Part shown: positions 51,317-62,415 of the stretch, in pieces | Numbering within the stretch: position 1 is the first letter of the stretch | Layout of the letters: each line of letters starts with the position of its first letter | DNA from: Streptomyces sp. NBC_00377 | GTDB lineage: Bacteria; Actinomycetota; Actinomycetes; Streptomycetales; Streptomycetaceae | Direction of reading: 5' to 3' | Length of the DNA stretch: 64,000 bases | Assembly: GCF_036075115.1 (NCBI RefSeq) | Contig: NZ_CP107958.1 | Location: 6,014,001 to 6,078,000, forward strand | The notes under the pieces: generated by a model | Databases searched by the model: none | What the model saw: the letters and a program-made list of their open reading frames with translations, nothing else | What the model was told of the DNA's origin: nothing | Translations under genes and position numbers: made by a program

Positions 51317-51389
51317 CTCGTTTACCGTTTGAAGTACGGCGTGCCGTCTGCGGCGCCGGACATGGCATGACAGGCCCGAGGAGGAGCTG

Positions 51390-52127
51390 GTGGAAGCAGT
51401 GATCACAGTCGTCGCCCTGCTCTTCGTGCTCTTCCTGGTGCTCGGCGCCTACGCCACGGTGAAAGTGATCGGCGCCGCCAAGCGGGGCGTCGACCGCACC
51501 ATCGACCAGGCCCGCCGCACGGTCGAGGACCACACCCTGAGGGCCAGGTCCTTCGCCCAGCTCGGACCGGCCGGTGAGATCGCCCAGCTGCGGCTCAAGC
51601 TGCGCACGTCCATGCGGGCCACCCAGGACGCGCTGCACGCGGGCGCCACCGAGGACGAGTCCCTCAAGGAGTCCCTCGCCCTGTTCCAACGGCTCAGCGG
51701 GCACGGGCACGAACTGGACAGCGAACTCAAGCGCCTGGAGTCCGAACCGGACCGGGCGACGCTCACCGCGCGACTGCCCTCGCTGCGGGAGCGCACCGAG
51801 CGCATCACGGGATCGGCGGACTCGCTGCGCTGGGCGGCCCGCGACCGTGCCCGCCGCTTCGCGGACGACGACCTCGACTCCCTCAGCGTGCAGATCGACG
51901 TCGAGGCCGGCGCCCTGCGGCACTGGACCACCTCGGACTCCTCCGGCAGTACACCGCCTCCGTGGCCCGAGGCGCCGGCCGCCGACGGCTCGACGCCAGG
52001 ACAGACCTGGCCGCAGACGCCGGGCGAGCGCACCGTGCAGGAGCCGGCCCCGCCCGCCATCACGCCACCGGGTCCACGCCCCACCTATCCGTGGCAGAAG
52101 AAGCCACGCCCCGAGAGCACCGCCTGA
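51390..52127 (+). CDS. membrane-anchored coiled-coil protein, unknown function
   Basis: 245 residues from the GTG at 51390 with GAGGAG upstream. An N-terminal hydrophobic helix (VITVVALLFVLFLVLGAYATV) is followed by a long charged helical segment (about 25-175; KRGVDRTIDQARRTVEDHTLRAR and heptad-like Leu/Glu/Arg), suggesting a coiled coil. A Pro/Ser/Thr-rich tail of 65 residues ends the protein. No catalytic motif. Common Streptomyces conserved-hypothetical architecture. Confidence 0.75.
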   Translation: MEAVITVVALLFVLFLVLGAYATVKVIGAAKRGVDRTIDQARRTVEDHTLRARSFAQLGPAGEIAQLRLKLRTSMRATQDALHAGATEDESLKESLALFQRLSGHGHELDSELKRLESEPDRATLTARLPSLRERTERITGSADSLRWAARDRARRFADDDLDSLSVQIDVEAGALRHWTTSDSSGSTPPPWPEAPAADGSTPGQTWPQTPGERTVQEPAPPAITPPGPRPTYPWQKKPRPESTA

Positions 52128-52284
52128 TCCCGGCGCCGATCCCGCGCTCCGGGGCCCCGGCCCCGAACTCCCGCCCCGCGCCCCGGAGCGGTCCGGGGTC
52201 CGGTCCCGTCTGACGGGGTATTTGATTCGGTCAAGGGCGGTCCAGCAGCGAGGGCCCGGACTGCCGCACAGGGGCTACGCCAGG

Positions 52285-52297
52285 TAACCTCCAGGTC
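52285..52297 (+). promoter_or_regulatory. -10 element for a leaderless degV transcript
   Basis: TAACCT (52285-52290), seven bases, then the ATG at 52298, without a Shine-Dalgarno sequence. Confidence 0.45.
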
Positions 52298-53143
52298 ATG
52301 TCCCGCCATGTCGCGATCGTCACGGATTCCACGGCCTACCTGCCGCAGCTGACGATGGAGCGCCATGGCATCACCACGGTGCCCCTGACCGTCGTCCTCG
52401 GCGACCAGGCTCTCGAAGAGGGCAACGAGATCTCGACCCGTTCTCTCGCCCAGGCGCTGCAGAAGCGACGTTCCGTCACGACCTCGCGCCCCAGCCCCCA
52501 ACTCTTCGCCGAGACGTACCGCAGGATCGCCGAGTCCGGCGCCACCGGCATCGTCTCCCTCCACCTCTCCGCCGAACTGTCCGGCACCTACGACGCGGCG
52601 GTCGTCGCGGCGCGGGAGACCCAGGTGCCGGTGCGGGTCGTGGACACCGGCATGGTCGCGATGGCGCTCGGCTTCTGCGCGCTCGCCGCGGCCGAGGTGG
52701 CCGAGACCGGCGGCACGGTCGACGAGGCGGTCACCGCGGCGGAGAAGCGGGCCGCCGGCACCTCCGCCTACTTCTATGTCGACACCCTGGAGTACCTGCG
52801 CCGAGGCGGCCGGATCGGCGCCGCCCAGGCCCTGTTGGGCTCCGCCCTCGCGGTGAAACCGCTCCTCCAGCTGAACGGGGGGCGCATCGACCTTCTGGAG
52901 AAGGTGCGGACCGCGTCGAAGGCGATCGCCCGCCTGGAGGAGCTGGGGGCCGACCGGGCGGGCAGCGGGCCGGTCGACATCGCCGTGCACCATCTCGCCG
53001 CCCCGGACCGGGCGTCCGCTCTCGCCGACCGGCTGCGATCACGGGTGCCCGGCCTCGCCGACCTGTATGTGAGCGAGGTCGGCGCGGTGATCGGGGCGCA
53101 CACCGGACCGGGTCTGTTGGGGGTCGTGGTCTCGCCGCGTTGA
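52298..53143 (+). CDS. DegV-family fatty-acid-binding protein
   Basis: 281 residues, the normal length. Conserved blocks: VAIVTDSTAYLP at the N-terminus (nucleotide- or head-group-binding Ser/Thr), TTSRPSP, SLHLSAELSGTY, VVDTGMVAMALGF, and YFYVDTLEYLRRGGRIGAAQALLGSALAVKPLL. DegV/FakB proteins hold a fatty acid and present it to a kinase; a FakA partner is not in this window. The start has no ribosome binding site and is probably leaderless. Confidence 0.93.
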   Translation: MSRHVAIVTDSTAYLPQLTMERHGITTVPLTVVLGDQALEEGNEISTRSLAQALQKRRSVTTSRPSPQLFAETYRRIAESGATGIVSLHLSAELSGTYDAAVVAARETQVPVRVVDTGMVAMALGFCALAAAEVAETGGTVDEAVTAAEKRAAGTSAYFYVDTLEYLRRGGRIGAAQALLGSALAVKPLLQLNGGRIDLLEKVRTASKAIARLEELGADRAGSGPVDIAVHHLAAPDRASALADRLRSRVPGLADLYVSEVGAVIGAHTGPGLLGVVVSPR

Positions 53144-53231
53144 GACTCGGCTCATTCGTGCGGGTGACGAAGTTATCCACAACCGGGTGCGCATCCACGG
53201 AAATTGAGCAAGATCATCGCGATCCGGTGAA

Positions 53232-54413
53232 GTGTCCGATCCTCGTCGCATGGCACTTCGATCACGCTCACGCAGCAGGAACGCGACCAGTGGCCCGGGC
53301 CGGGCCCCGGGCTCCGACGGCCGCTCGTCCCCTCGTCTCCGTCGTCCTGGCGGCGGCCGCCCCGGACACCGACATGCCTCGGCGGAGGAGATCCGACGCC
53401 GGGCGAAGATGCTGTTCGCCGAACGGCCCCAGGACGCGGCGGAGATGGGGATGGGACCGCCGGGAGCCCCGACGACGCCGGATGCGCCGCATGCCGGTGT
53501 TGCCGGCGAGGAGAGCGAGCGGCACCTCCGGGCGGCCGGGCACACGGATGCAGATGCGAAACCCGATGCAGATGCCTACGTCGACGCAGAGGCCGTGGCC
53601 GACAGCCATGGCGGCCACGGCATCGACGGCGGCGGTAAGGGTGACAAGGCTCGTAGGAGCGTCCCTTCCGGCCGTGAGGCTTGGCGGGAGCGGGTGGGTT
53701 TCGCCCTGCGGGAGCGGATGCCTGTGTGGATGCAGGCACGCTGCGGACTGGAACGCAGGAATGTGCTCGCACTCACGGTGCTTCTCGTTGTCGCCGCCGG
53801 CTTCGCCGTGCAGCACTTCTGGGTGGGCCGCGTCCAACCGGTGCGGGCACCACAGGTGGTACGGGCCGCCGCACCCTACGACGCGGGCGCGATGAACCCG
53901 GCTGTCGGGTCCGGTACTTCCGCCGGACAGCAGCGCACCGGAGGCACGGCCGGGGCCGAGATCGTGGTGGACGTCAGCGGCAAGGTGAGGAAGCCCGGGA
54001 TCCACCGCCTGCCGGCCGGTTCCCGGGTGATCGACGCACTGGGCGCGGCCGGCGGTGTGCGACCCGGCACCGACACCGACGGTCTCAACCGCGCGCGATT
54101 CCTGGTGGACGGGGAGCAGGTCGTCGTCGGTGGCCCCGCCCCGCAGGCCGGGGCCACCGGGACGAGCACGGGATCGCAAGCCGCGGGCCCTCACGGTCCC
54201 GGCGCGGGAGGCGGGCCCCCGGTCCCGGTCTCCCTCAACACGGCCACCGTCGACCAGCTCGACACACTGCCCGGCGTGGGACCGGTGTTGGCGCAGCACA
54301 TCGTCGACCACCGCGCACAGCACGGCGGTTTCCGATCGGTGGACGAACTGCGCGAGGTCGACGGCATCGGTGAACGGCGCTTCGCCGACCTCCGGAATCT
54401 CGTGCGGCCATGA
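53232..54413 (+). CDS. comEA: ComEA-like DNA-binding membrane protein
   Basis: 393 residues from the GTG at 53232; an ATG at 53250 is an alternative. It is unusually long because of a cytoplasmic N-terminus of about 175 residues with low-complexity Arg/Ser, Asp/Ala and Gly stretches. One membrane span (about 178-198; VLALTVLLVVAAGFAVQHF) is followed by an SLBB domain (IVVDVSGKVRKPGIHRLPAGSRVIDAL) and a C-terminal helix-hairpin-helix pair (SLNTATVDQLDTLPGVGPVLAQHIVDHR), the DNA-binding module of ComEA. The stop overlaps the ATG of comEC by four bases (ATGA). Natural competence is not established for Streptomyces, so the physiological role is open. Confidence 0.92.
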   Translation: MSDPRRMALRSRSRSRNATSGPGRAPGSDGRSSPRLRRPGGGRPGHRHASAEEIRRRAKMLFAERPQDAAEMGMGPPGAPTTPDAPHAGVAGEESERHLRAAGHTDADAKPDADAYVDAEAVADSHGGHGIDGGGKGDKARRSVPSGREAWRERVGFALRERMPVWMQARCGLERRNVLALTVLLVVAAGFAVQHFWVGRVQPVRAPQVVRAAAPYDAGAMNPAVGSGTSAGQQRTGGTAGAEIVVDVSGKVRKPGIHRLPAGSRVIDALGAAGGVRPGTDTDGLNRARFLVDGEQVVVGGPAPQAGATGTSTGSQAAGPHGPGAGGGPPVPVSLNTATVDQLDTLPGVGPVLAQHIVDHRAQHGGFRSVDELREVDGIGERRFADLRNLVRP

Positions 54414-57085
54414 AGCGCGAGGACGCCCAGGTCATCGATGCTCGGGCGGAACCCGCCTCGTCCGCCCGCCGAGCCGTGCACGCCGCTTCCGGGAAGCGGC
54501 TGGGTGACGCCAATCCGCGCCAGGAAGGACCGGTGGACCTGAGGCTCGTTCCGCCCGCCCTCGCGGCCTGGGCGACGGCGGCGCTGACGCTGCACGCGTC
54601 GCCGAGCCGGGTGGGCGGCATCGTCTCCGTCTGTCTGCTGGTCGGCGGCGCCCTCCTGATCGCGGGACGGCAGGGACCGCGGGGAGGTGCGGGGACCGAC
54701 CGGGGCCGCGGCGGCGGGTGGAGTGGCCGGCCAGGGGACGGTCGGCCCGTCTGGCCCCGGGTCACCCTCGGCGCCTCCTTGCTCTGCGTCGCCGCAGCCG
54801 CCGTGTCGGCAGGGCTGCACGGAGCCGATCTGCGCAGGGGGCCGGTGCCGGAGCTGGCGCGGGAGTACACGACCGTCACCGCCGAGGTCGAGATCACCTC
54901 CGACCCGCGACTCACCCGGCCCCGAGTCGCCGGGGACCGTGCGACCCCGGACTCCGTACTCATCGACGCCGAGGTGCGCACCGTCGAGAGGGCGGCCGGG
55001 ACGGCCGTGGCGACGCGGGCCCCGGTGCTGGTGATGGTGGACATCGGTTCGCGCCGGGGCCCGGGTGGGGCACGTGCGGGATTCGAAGGCCGACAGGAGT
55101 CCGGTCTGCGGATGACCGGCGGTGCGCGGGGTGCCGGCGCGCGGTCCGGGGCCTCGTGGCTCGGACTGCTGCCGTCCACCCGGGTGCGGGTCACCGGGCG
55201 GCTGGTGCCCGCGCTGGCCGGCGGTGACCGGATCGCGGCCGTGCTGCGGGTACGGGATCGTGCGGCGCCGTCGGTCGTGCGGGAACCGTCGGATGTGCAG
55301 CGGTCGGCGGGGCGGTTGCGGGCGGGGCTGCGGGCGGCCACGGACGGACTGCCGGCGGACGCGAGGGCGCTGCTGCCGGGGCTGGTGGTCGGGGACACCT
55401 CACGGATCACACCCGAACTGGACGAGGCGTTCAAGGAGACCGATCTCGCGCACACCCTCGCCGTGTCCGGCAGCAACCTCACGATCATCCTCGCCCTGCT
55501 CCTCGGCCCGCCCGGACTGGCCCAGCACGTCGAGCGCCGCGGTCTGGCGCCTCGCCTGGGCGTTCCGCTGCGGACGACCGCGCTGCTCGGCGGGGCGCTC
55601 ACGCTCGGCTTCGTGGTGGTGTGCCGACCCGACCCGAGTGTGCTGCGCGCGGCGGCCTGCGGAGCGATCGTGCTCCTGGCCCTGGCGACCGGCCGTCGTA
55701 GATCCCTGATCCCGGCGCTCGCCACTGCGGTGCTGCTGTTGGTGCTGTACGACCCGTGGCTGGCCACGAGTTACGGGTTCCTGCTGTCCGTCCTGGCCAC
55801 TGGGGCCCTGCTGACGCTGGCCCCCCGATGGAGTGCCGCGCTGCAACGGCGTCGGGTGCCCCCGCGGCTCGCGGAGGCCCTGGCGGCCGCGGGAGCCGCG
55901 CAGGCCCTGTGCGCGCCGGTCGTGGCCGTGCTGTCGGCGCGGGTCAGTCTGGTGGCGGTGCCCTGCAACCTCCTGGTGGAGTTCGCCGTCGCGCCGGCGA
56001 CGGTCCTGGGCTTCGCGGCGCTGGCGACGGCGCCCGTGGCGATGCCTGTGGCCGAGGCGCTGGCGTGGTGCGCGAGTTGGCCGGCCGGGTGGATCGCGGG
56101 CGTGGCACGGACCGGGGCGGCGCTGCCCGGTGGGGGAGTGGACTGGCCGGGGAGCTGGGGCGGGGCGTTCCTGCTCGCCCTGGCCACGGCCGGGGTGGTG
56201 CTGCTCGGGCGATGGCTGCTGCGGTACCCGTGGCTGTGCGCGGTCTGCGCGGTGTCGCTGCTGCTCGTGGTGGTGCAGCCGCCACCGTTGACCCGGGTGC
56301 TCACCGGCTGGCCGCCACCGGGCTGGCGACTGGCGATGTGCGACGTGGGGCAGGGAGACGCGACGGTTCTCGCGGCCGGCGGGGGCGCCGGCGTGGTGGT
56401 GGACGCGGGGCCCGATCCGGTACTGGTCGACCGGTGTCTCACCGCGCTCGGCATCACCCGGGTGCCGCTCGTGGTGCTCACCCACTTTCACGCCGATCAC
56501 GTGGCCGGGTTGCCTGGCGTGCTGCGCGGCCGGGAGGTCGGGGCGATTCAGACGACCGGGTTCGAGGAACCGGTGGAGCAGGTGGCGTTCGTGCGGAAGG
56601 AGGCGCAGGCACGGGAGGTGCCCGTGGTGCGTGCCGCGGCAGGGGAGCGGCGGCGGGTCGGCGCTCTCGACTGGGAGGTGCTGTGGCCTCCCCCGAGCCC
56701 CGCACCACGTCCGGACGGGCCGAACGACGCGAGTGTGACGCTGCTGGTGCGGGTGGCCGGACTGCGGATGCTGCTGCTCGGAGACCTCGAACCCACGGCG
56801 CAACAGGCGCTGTTGCGGTCGCCCGCGGCACCGCTGGTGCGTGGGGTGGATGTGCTCAAGGTGGCTCATCACGGCTCGGCCTATCAGGACCCGGAACTCA
56901 TACATGCGGTCGCGCCACGGCTGGCGCTGATCTCCTGCGGCGCGGACAACACCTACGGGCACCCCGCGCCCAGCACGGTCGCGGCGCTGCGCGCGGGCGG
57001 GGCGGTGGTGCTGCGGACGGACCGGGACGGGGCACTGGCGGTCACCGCCGGCACCGGTGGAGAGCTGCGGGTCACCCGGGGGTGA
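54410..57085 (+). CDS. comEC: ComEC/Rec2-type DNA channel protein with metallo-beta-lactamase domain
   Basis: 891 residues; ATG at 54410 overlapping the comEA stop. About 40-330 has N-terminal membrane spans and an OB-like domain. The competence domain (about 340-640) has many spans, including HTLAVSGSNLTIILALLLGPP, and a basic patch. A C-terminal metallo-beta-lactamase domain (about 640-885) has THFHADHV near 690 and CDVGQGDATVL, with the metal ligands in place (VAHHGS). This is the full-length architecture of proteins that bring single-stranded DNA across the membrane and may degrade the other strand. It is paired with comEA. Confidence 0.94.
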   Translation: MKREDAQVIDARAEPASSARRAVHAASGKRLGDANPRQEGPVDLRLVPPALAAWATAALTLHASPSRVGGIVSVCLLVGGALLIAGRQGPRGGAGTDRGRGGGWSGRPGDGRPVWPRVTLGASLLCVAAAAVSAGLHGADLRRGPVPELAREYTTVTAEVEITSDPRLTRPRVAGDRATPDSVLIDAEVRTVERAAGTAVATRAPVLVMVDIGSRRGPGGARAGFEGRQESGLRMTGGARGAGARSGASWLGLLPSTRVRVTGRLVPALAGGDRIAAVLRVRDRAAPSVVREPSDVQRSAGRLRAGLRAATDGLPADARALLPGLVVGDTSRITPELDEAFKETDLAHTLAVSGSNLTIILALLLGPPGLAQHVERRGLAPRLGVPLRTTALLGGALTLGFVVVCRPDPSVLRAAACGAIVLLALATGRRRSLIPALATAVLLLVLYDPWLATSYGFLLSVLATGALLTLAPRWSAALQRRRVPPRLAEALAAAGAAQALCAPVVAVLSARVSLVAVPCNLLVEFAVAPATVLGFAALATAPVAMPVAEALAWCASWPAGWIAGVARTGAALPGGGVDWPGSWGGAFLLALATAGVVLLGRWLLRYPWLCAVCAVSLLLVVVQPPPLTRVLTGWPPPGWRLAMCDVGQGDATVLAAGGGAGVVVDAGPDPVLVDRCLTALGITRVPLVVLTHFHADHVAGLPGVLRGREVGAIQTTGFEEPVEQVAFVRKEAQAREVPVVRAAAGERRRVGALDWEVLWPPPSPAPRPDGPNDASVTLLVRVAGLRMLLLGDLEPTAQQALLRSPAAPLVRGVDVLKVAHHGSAYQDPELIHAVAPRLALISCGADNTYGHPAPSTVAALRAGGAVVLRTDRDGALAVTAGTGGELRVTRG

Positions 57086-57431
57086 GGTCGGAGGGGTCCG
57101 CGATCGACCCCGATCCTGTACGACCAGCCGCCGTCCGTGGCACGACCAGCCGCCGTCGGTGGCACGGCCTGCCGGGTGTCTGGCCCGTGACCGGCCGGGC
57201 CGTCCGGTGGGGGGTCTCTCGGATGATCGGGCGGCTCACCCGCCGGGCCGTCTGCCCGATGACCTGTCAGGTGATCAGCCGGGTGACCTGCCGGGCCGTC
57301 CGCCTGGTCCCTGTCTGAGCGGTGCGAGGCGTCGGTGACGATACGGCGGCGCGGGCTGGCGGGCTGCTGATGCGTCGCTGCCGGGTCGGTGCCGGGGTAC
57401 GGCCGCTGATCACGTGTCGGAAAATGGTTCC
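57086..57431. repeat. 346-bp gap with degenerate GC-rich repeats
   Basis: A 22-bp unit beginning ACGACCAGCC is present twice in tandem (57120-57141 and 57142-57163; one mismatch). Further on, GCCGGGCCGTC recurs three times (about 57195-57305), within longer, degenerate units containing GATGACCTG/GGTGACCTG. No gene is supported. Confidence 0.6.
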
Positions 57432-57677
57432 GTGAGTGACGTGAGACATGTGCTGGTGCTGCCCGATCGGGAAGCCGCGGAGGAGGTGGCCCAGGCGCTC
57501 GGTGAGCGGTTCGGGGTGCGTGAGGAGCCGAGGGTCGTCCGGGACGCGCTGGCGGGGGAGGACGACGCGGAGGACGCGCAGTGGCTCGTCCTGCTCGGCG
57601 ACGAGGAGGAACTGCTCGATGCGGTTGCGCTGGACGAGTTCGCGGGGGAGTGGGAGGGCTGGCGCGAGGAGCCCTGA
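57432..57677 (+). CDS. small acidic protein of unknown function
   Basis: 81 residues from the GTG at 57432; an in-frame GTG at 57414 would add six residues. The chain is strongly acidic with an alpha/beta pattern: RHVLVLPDREAAEEVAQAL, ERFGVREEPRVVRDAL, EDAQWLVLLGDEEELLDAVALDEFAGE. Codon use is typical. I do not recognise the family. It lies 65 bases before holA on the same strand. Confidence 0.7.
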   Translation: MSDVRHVLVLPDREAAEEVAQALGERFGVREEPRVVRDALAGEDDAEDAQWLVLLGDEEELLDAVALDEFAGEWEGWREEP

Positions 57678-57742
57678 TACTCCGTCGCCCCGGCTCTCCG
57701 GGGGGCGCCGGATTGTCAGTGGCTCGTGGGATGCTTTCGGTG

Positions 57743-58732
57743 ATGGCCAGGAAGACTGCGAATGACGACCTTCTCGCCCCCGTGACGCTCGCCGTGGGCC
57801 AGGAGGACCTTCTGCTCGACCGCGCCGTGCAGGAGGTGGTGGCCGCCGCCAGGGCCGCCGACGCCGACACCGACGTACGCGACCTGACTCCGGACCAGGT
57901 GCAGCCCGGCACGCTCGCCGAGCTGACCAGCCCCTCGCTCTTCGCCGAGCGCAAGGTCGTGGTCGTACGCAACGCGCACGACCTGTCCGCCGACACGGTC
58001 AAGGACGTCAAGGCTTACCTGGGGTCGCCCGCCGAGGAGATCACGCTCGTGCTGCTGCACGCCGGCGGGGTCAAGGGCAAGGGGCTGCTGGACGCGGCGC
58101 GCAAGGCGGGGGCGCGGGAGGTGGCCTGTCCGAAGATGACCAAGCCGGCGGATCGGCTGGCCTTCGTCAGACAGGAGTTCCGGGCGACCGGACGGTCGGC
58201 CACGCCCGAGGCCTGCCAGTCGCTCGTCGACGCCATCGGCAGCGACCTGCGGGAGCTGGCGTCGGCCGTGTCCCAGCTGGTCGCCGATGTCGAGGGGACC
58301 ATCGACGAGGCCGTCGTCGGGCGGTACTACACCGGGCGGGCGGAGGCGTCGAGCTTCACCGTCGCCGACCGGGCGGTGGAGGGGCGTGCGGCCGAGGCGC
58401 TGGAGGCGCTGCGCTGGTCGCTGGCGACCGGAGTCGCGCCCGTGCTGATCACCAGTGCGCTCGCCCAGGGAGTGCGGGCCATCGGCAAGCTGTCCTCGGC
58501 GCGCGGTGGCCGGCCCGCCGATCTCGCTCGGGAGCTGGGTATGCCGCCCTGGAAGATCGACCGGGTGCGCCAGCAGATGCGGGGCTGGACGCCGGACGGG
58601 GTGGCGGTCGCGCTGCGGGCGGTGGCAGAGGCGGACGCGGGGGTGAAGGGCGGCGGTGACGATCCCGAGTACGCCCTCGAGAAGGCCGTCGTGGCCATCG
58701 CGCGGGCGGCCCGGTCCGGGGGACGCGGGTAG
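57743..58732 (+). CDS. holA: DNA polymerase III delta subunit
   Basis: 329 residues from the ATG at 57743; an in-frame ATG at 57731 would add four. AAA+-like clamp-loader subunit without Walker motifs: LAVGQEDLLLDRAVQEVV, SPSLFAERKVVVVRN, VLLHAGGVKGKGLLDAA, DLRELASAVSQLV and the C-terminal collar helices (VADRAVEGRAAEALEALRW). It opens the beta clamp within the clamp-loader complex. Position just after comEC is standard in many bacteria. Confidence 0.94.
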   Translation: MARKTANDDLLAPVTLAVGQEDLLLDRAVQEVVAAARAADADTDVRDLTPDQVQPGTLAELTSPSLFAERKVVVVRNAHDLSADTVKDVKAYLGSPAEEITLVLLHAGGVKGKGLLDAARKAGAREVACPKMTKPADRLAFVRQEFRATGRSATPEACQSLVDAIGSDLRELASAVSQLVADVEGTIDEAVVGRYYTGRAEASSFTVADRAVEGRAAEALEALRWSLATGVAPVLITSALAQGVRAIGKLSSARGGRPADLARELGMPPWKIDRVRQQMRGWTPDGVAVALRAVAEADAGVKGGGDDPEYALEKAVVAIARAARSGGRG

Positions 58733-58778
58733 TCACTGGTAACGGCACCCGTCTCCGGCGTCGACAACCAGGCGTTGC

Positions 58779-58841
58779 GGCTCAGGGCTCAGGGCTCAGG
58801 GCTCAGGGCTCAGGGCTCAGGGCTCAGGGCTCAGGGCTCAG
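58779..58841. repeat. nine tandem copies of the heptamer GGCTCAG
   Basis: Perfect 7-bp microsatellite, units starting at 58779, 58786 and so on to 58835, located 46 bases after holA. A length that can change by slippage makes it a good strain-typing marker. Confidence 0.97.
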
Positions 58842-59176
58842 CGCTTGAGGCCTTCCCGGGCCTCTCCGTCTCAGTCGTCGCCGCCTCGGGTTGCCCCTGC
58901 CCCACGCGTTCCCCCGGGCCTCTGCGCCAGTGGCCCCACCCCGGGCCTCCCCACGCCGGGCCTCCCCACGCCGGGCCTCTGTGCCCGTGGCCCCGCGCCG
59001 GGCCTCCCCGTCCCGAACTCCCCACCCCAGGTCTTCTCCACCCGACGCGCGCCCGCCATCCTTCCCGGGATGATCGTCCGCACCCCAAGTGATCCAGTCG
59101 CCGTTCCTCCGGTGGGGAGGAGAATCGGGTGTGGTGGCCACACAGCGCCGGAAGCATGGGAAAGGTGGCGATCGGC
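58842..59176. other. low-complexity C-rich spacer
   Basis: Continues the repeat region. CCGGGCCTCCCCACG occurs twice in tandem (about 58941-58970), with degenerate copies to about 59010. No coding signal is convincing. The promoter of the SnoaL-like gene presumably lies at the right end. Confidence 0.5.
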
Positions 59177-59572
59177 ATGGCTGAGCACCAGCACGCGGCA
59201 CTCGTTCGCAAGGGATACGAGGCCTTCACCCGTGGGGACATGGATGCCTTGCGAGGGATGATGACGGGCGACTGTACGCACCACGTGCCCGGTTCCCACA
59301 TGCTTTCCGGGGACTTCAAGGGCCTCGACGCGGTCATCGACATGTACGGCAGGCTGTTCTCGGAGACGGGCGGGTCGCTGCGCGTCGACCTGCGCACCGT
59401 GCTCGTCGACGGCCGGGGGCACGCCGTCTCCCTGCACCGCACCACCGCCGACCGCAACGGCAAGCACATGGACGAAAACGGGGGCATCGTCTTCCGTATC
59501 GTCGGTGACAAGATCAGCGACCTCGACGAGTGCGTCGAGGACATCGACACGAACAACGACTTCTGGTCGTGA
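59177..59572 (+). CDS. SnoaL-like (NTF2-fold) protein
   Basis: 131 residues from the ATG at 59177 with AAAGGTGG upstream; an ATG at 59156 is an alternative. Typical SnoaL/ketosteroid-isomerase-like pattern: helix HAALVRKGYEAFTRGDMDALRGMM, then strands with HHVPGSHMLSGDFKGLDAVI and a C-terminal FRIVGDKISDLDE. The cone-shaped fold binds small hydrophobic molecules or catalyses isomerisation/hydroxylation-type steps. No partner gene indicates a substrate. Confidence 0.85.
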   Translation: MAEHQHAALVRKGYEAFTRGDMDALRGMMTGDCTHHVPGSHMLSGDFKGLDAVIDMYGRLFSETGGSLRVDLRTVLVDGRGHAVSLHRTTADRNGKHMDENGGIVFRIVGDKISDLDECVEDIDTNNDFWS

Positions 59573-59579
59573 CCGGCGG

Positions 59580-59615
59580 CTGCACCTGCACCTGCACCTG
59601 CACCTGCACCTGCAC
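59580..59615. repeat. six tandem copies of CTGCAC
   Basis: A hexanucleotide repeat starting eight bases after the SnoaL-like stop and followed by a partial seventh unit. Confidence 0.95.
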
Positions 59616-59662
59616 CTGCGTGCGGCTCCTGGGCGTAGGCCGGGGAAGCGCGGGCAGTCGGA

Positions 59663-59705
59663 AGGCCCCGGCTTCCGCCCTGGGGAAGGGCGGAAGCCGG
59701 GGCCT
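59663..59705. terminator. long bidirectional terminator between convergent genes
   Basis: Perfect 19-bp inverted repeat (59663-59681 and 59687-59705) with a 5-base loop, between the SnoaL-like gene (plus) and rpsT (minus). Confidence 0.85.
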
Positions 59706-59839
59706 CCGATTCAAAGATCAAAATGGTGAGCCCGTACCCGCGTGGCGAACGCAGGCCGCGTACAGGCTCGGGGTGCCGGACGGGAGCGGATGAGAGGGCC
59801 CGCTCTGGACCCCTCCGGCGGTCAGATCAGATAAGGGGT

Positions 59840-60106
59840 TCAGCCCTTGAGGGTCTCGACCTTGGAAGCAAGCGCCGACTTCTTGTTGGCGGCCTGGTTC
59901 TTGTGGATGACGCCCTTCGAGACGGCCTTGTCGAGCTGACGCGCGGCAGCGCGCTGGTACTCGGTGGCCTTCTCGACGTCACCCGCGGCAGCGGCCTCGC
60001 GGGCCTTGCGGATCGCGGTCTTCAGGGAGGACTTGACGGCCTTGTTGCGCAGCCGGGCCTTCTCGTTGGTCTTGATCCGCTTGATCTGGGACTTGATGTT
60101 CGCCAC
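59840..60106 (-). CDS. rpsT: 30S ribosomal protein S20
   Basis: 88 residues from the GTG at 60104-60106 (AAGG eight bases upstream on the minus strand). ANIKSQIKRIKTNEKARLRNK opening, basic helical bundle and the C-terminal KNQAANKKSALASKV are diagnostic. S20 binds 16S rRNA early in assembly. It is divergent from lepA across a 293-bp gap that must hold both promoters. Confidence 0.98.
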   Translation of the reverse strand: MANIKSQIKRIKTNEKARLRNKAVKSSLKTAIRKAREAAAAGDVEKATEYQRAAARQLDKAVSKGVIHKNQAANKKSALASKVETLKG

Positions 60107-60399
60107 GAATGAGCCTTTTCAGGTTCAGGCACGGGCCCGTACGGGTCTCGTGCCGATGATTTTCCGAGATGCCCCGAAGGTCCCGGTGAAGTGTTCTCCG
60201 AAAGGTTCTCCGGGAGGTTCTCCGACTGGTTCCTCGAGGCGATGCGTCTCGTGCTGAGAGGGCATGAGACACAGCTGCCCAGGCTACCAGTGGCCCCCCG
60301 AGTGGCCCAAACCGGTCCCCGGTCGCCGCCCGTGGGACCATGGAGCCTACGTATCGATCCGACCCGAGGCACAAGGCGCCTCAAGAGACAGGACCCTGC

Positions 60400-62268
<1,869 letters not shown>

Positions 62269-62301
62269 CCGCGCCGGAGGCCGGTGTTCAGGGCGTGCCC
62301 G

Positions 62302-62334
62302 GGGCCCGTCGCGCTGTCGCGCGGCGGGCCCTTT
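62302..62334 (+). terminator. terminator after lepA
   Basis: Thirteen-pair stem (62302-62314 with 62319-62331, one G-T pair), TGTC loop, then TTT. Confidence 0.85.
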
Positions 62335-62415
62335 GGCTGTACTCAGGAGAAAGTGACCGCCCGGAGCCCCTTACGCGCTGGCCAGTCGCCCTTTACTCTG
62401 ATGCCTGCTCGGTAG

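Noticed and set aside
48093..51923. 1276-codon open frame antisense to leuS
   Set aside because: Shadow frame. leuS on the other strand has every synthetase motif, and the antisense product has no recognisable features.
58779..58841. CRISPR array
   Set aside because: The repeats are 7 bp and directly adjacent with no spacers, and no cas genes are present. It is a microsatellite.
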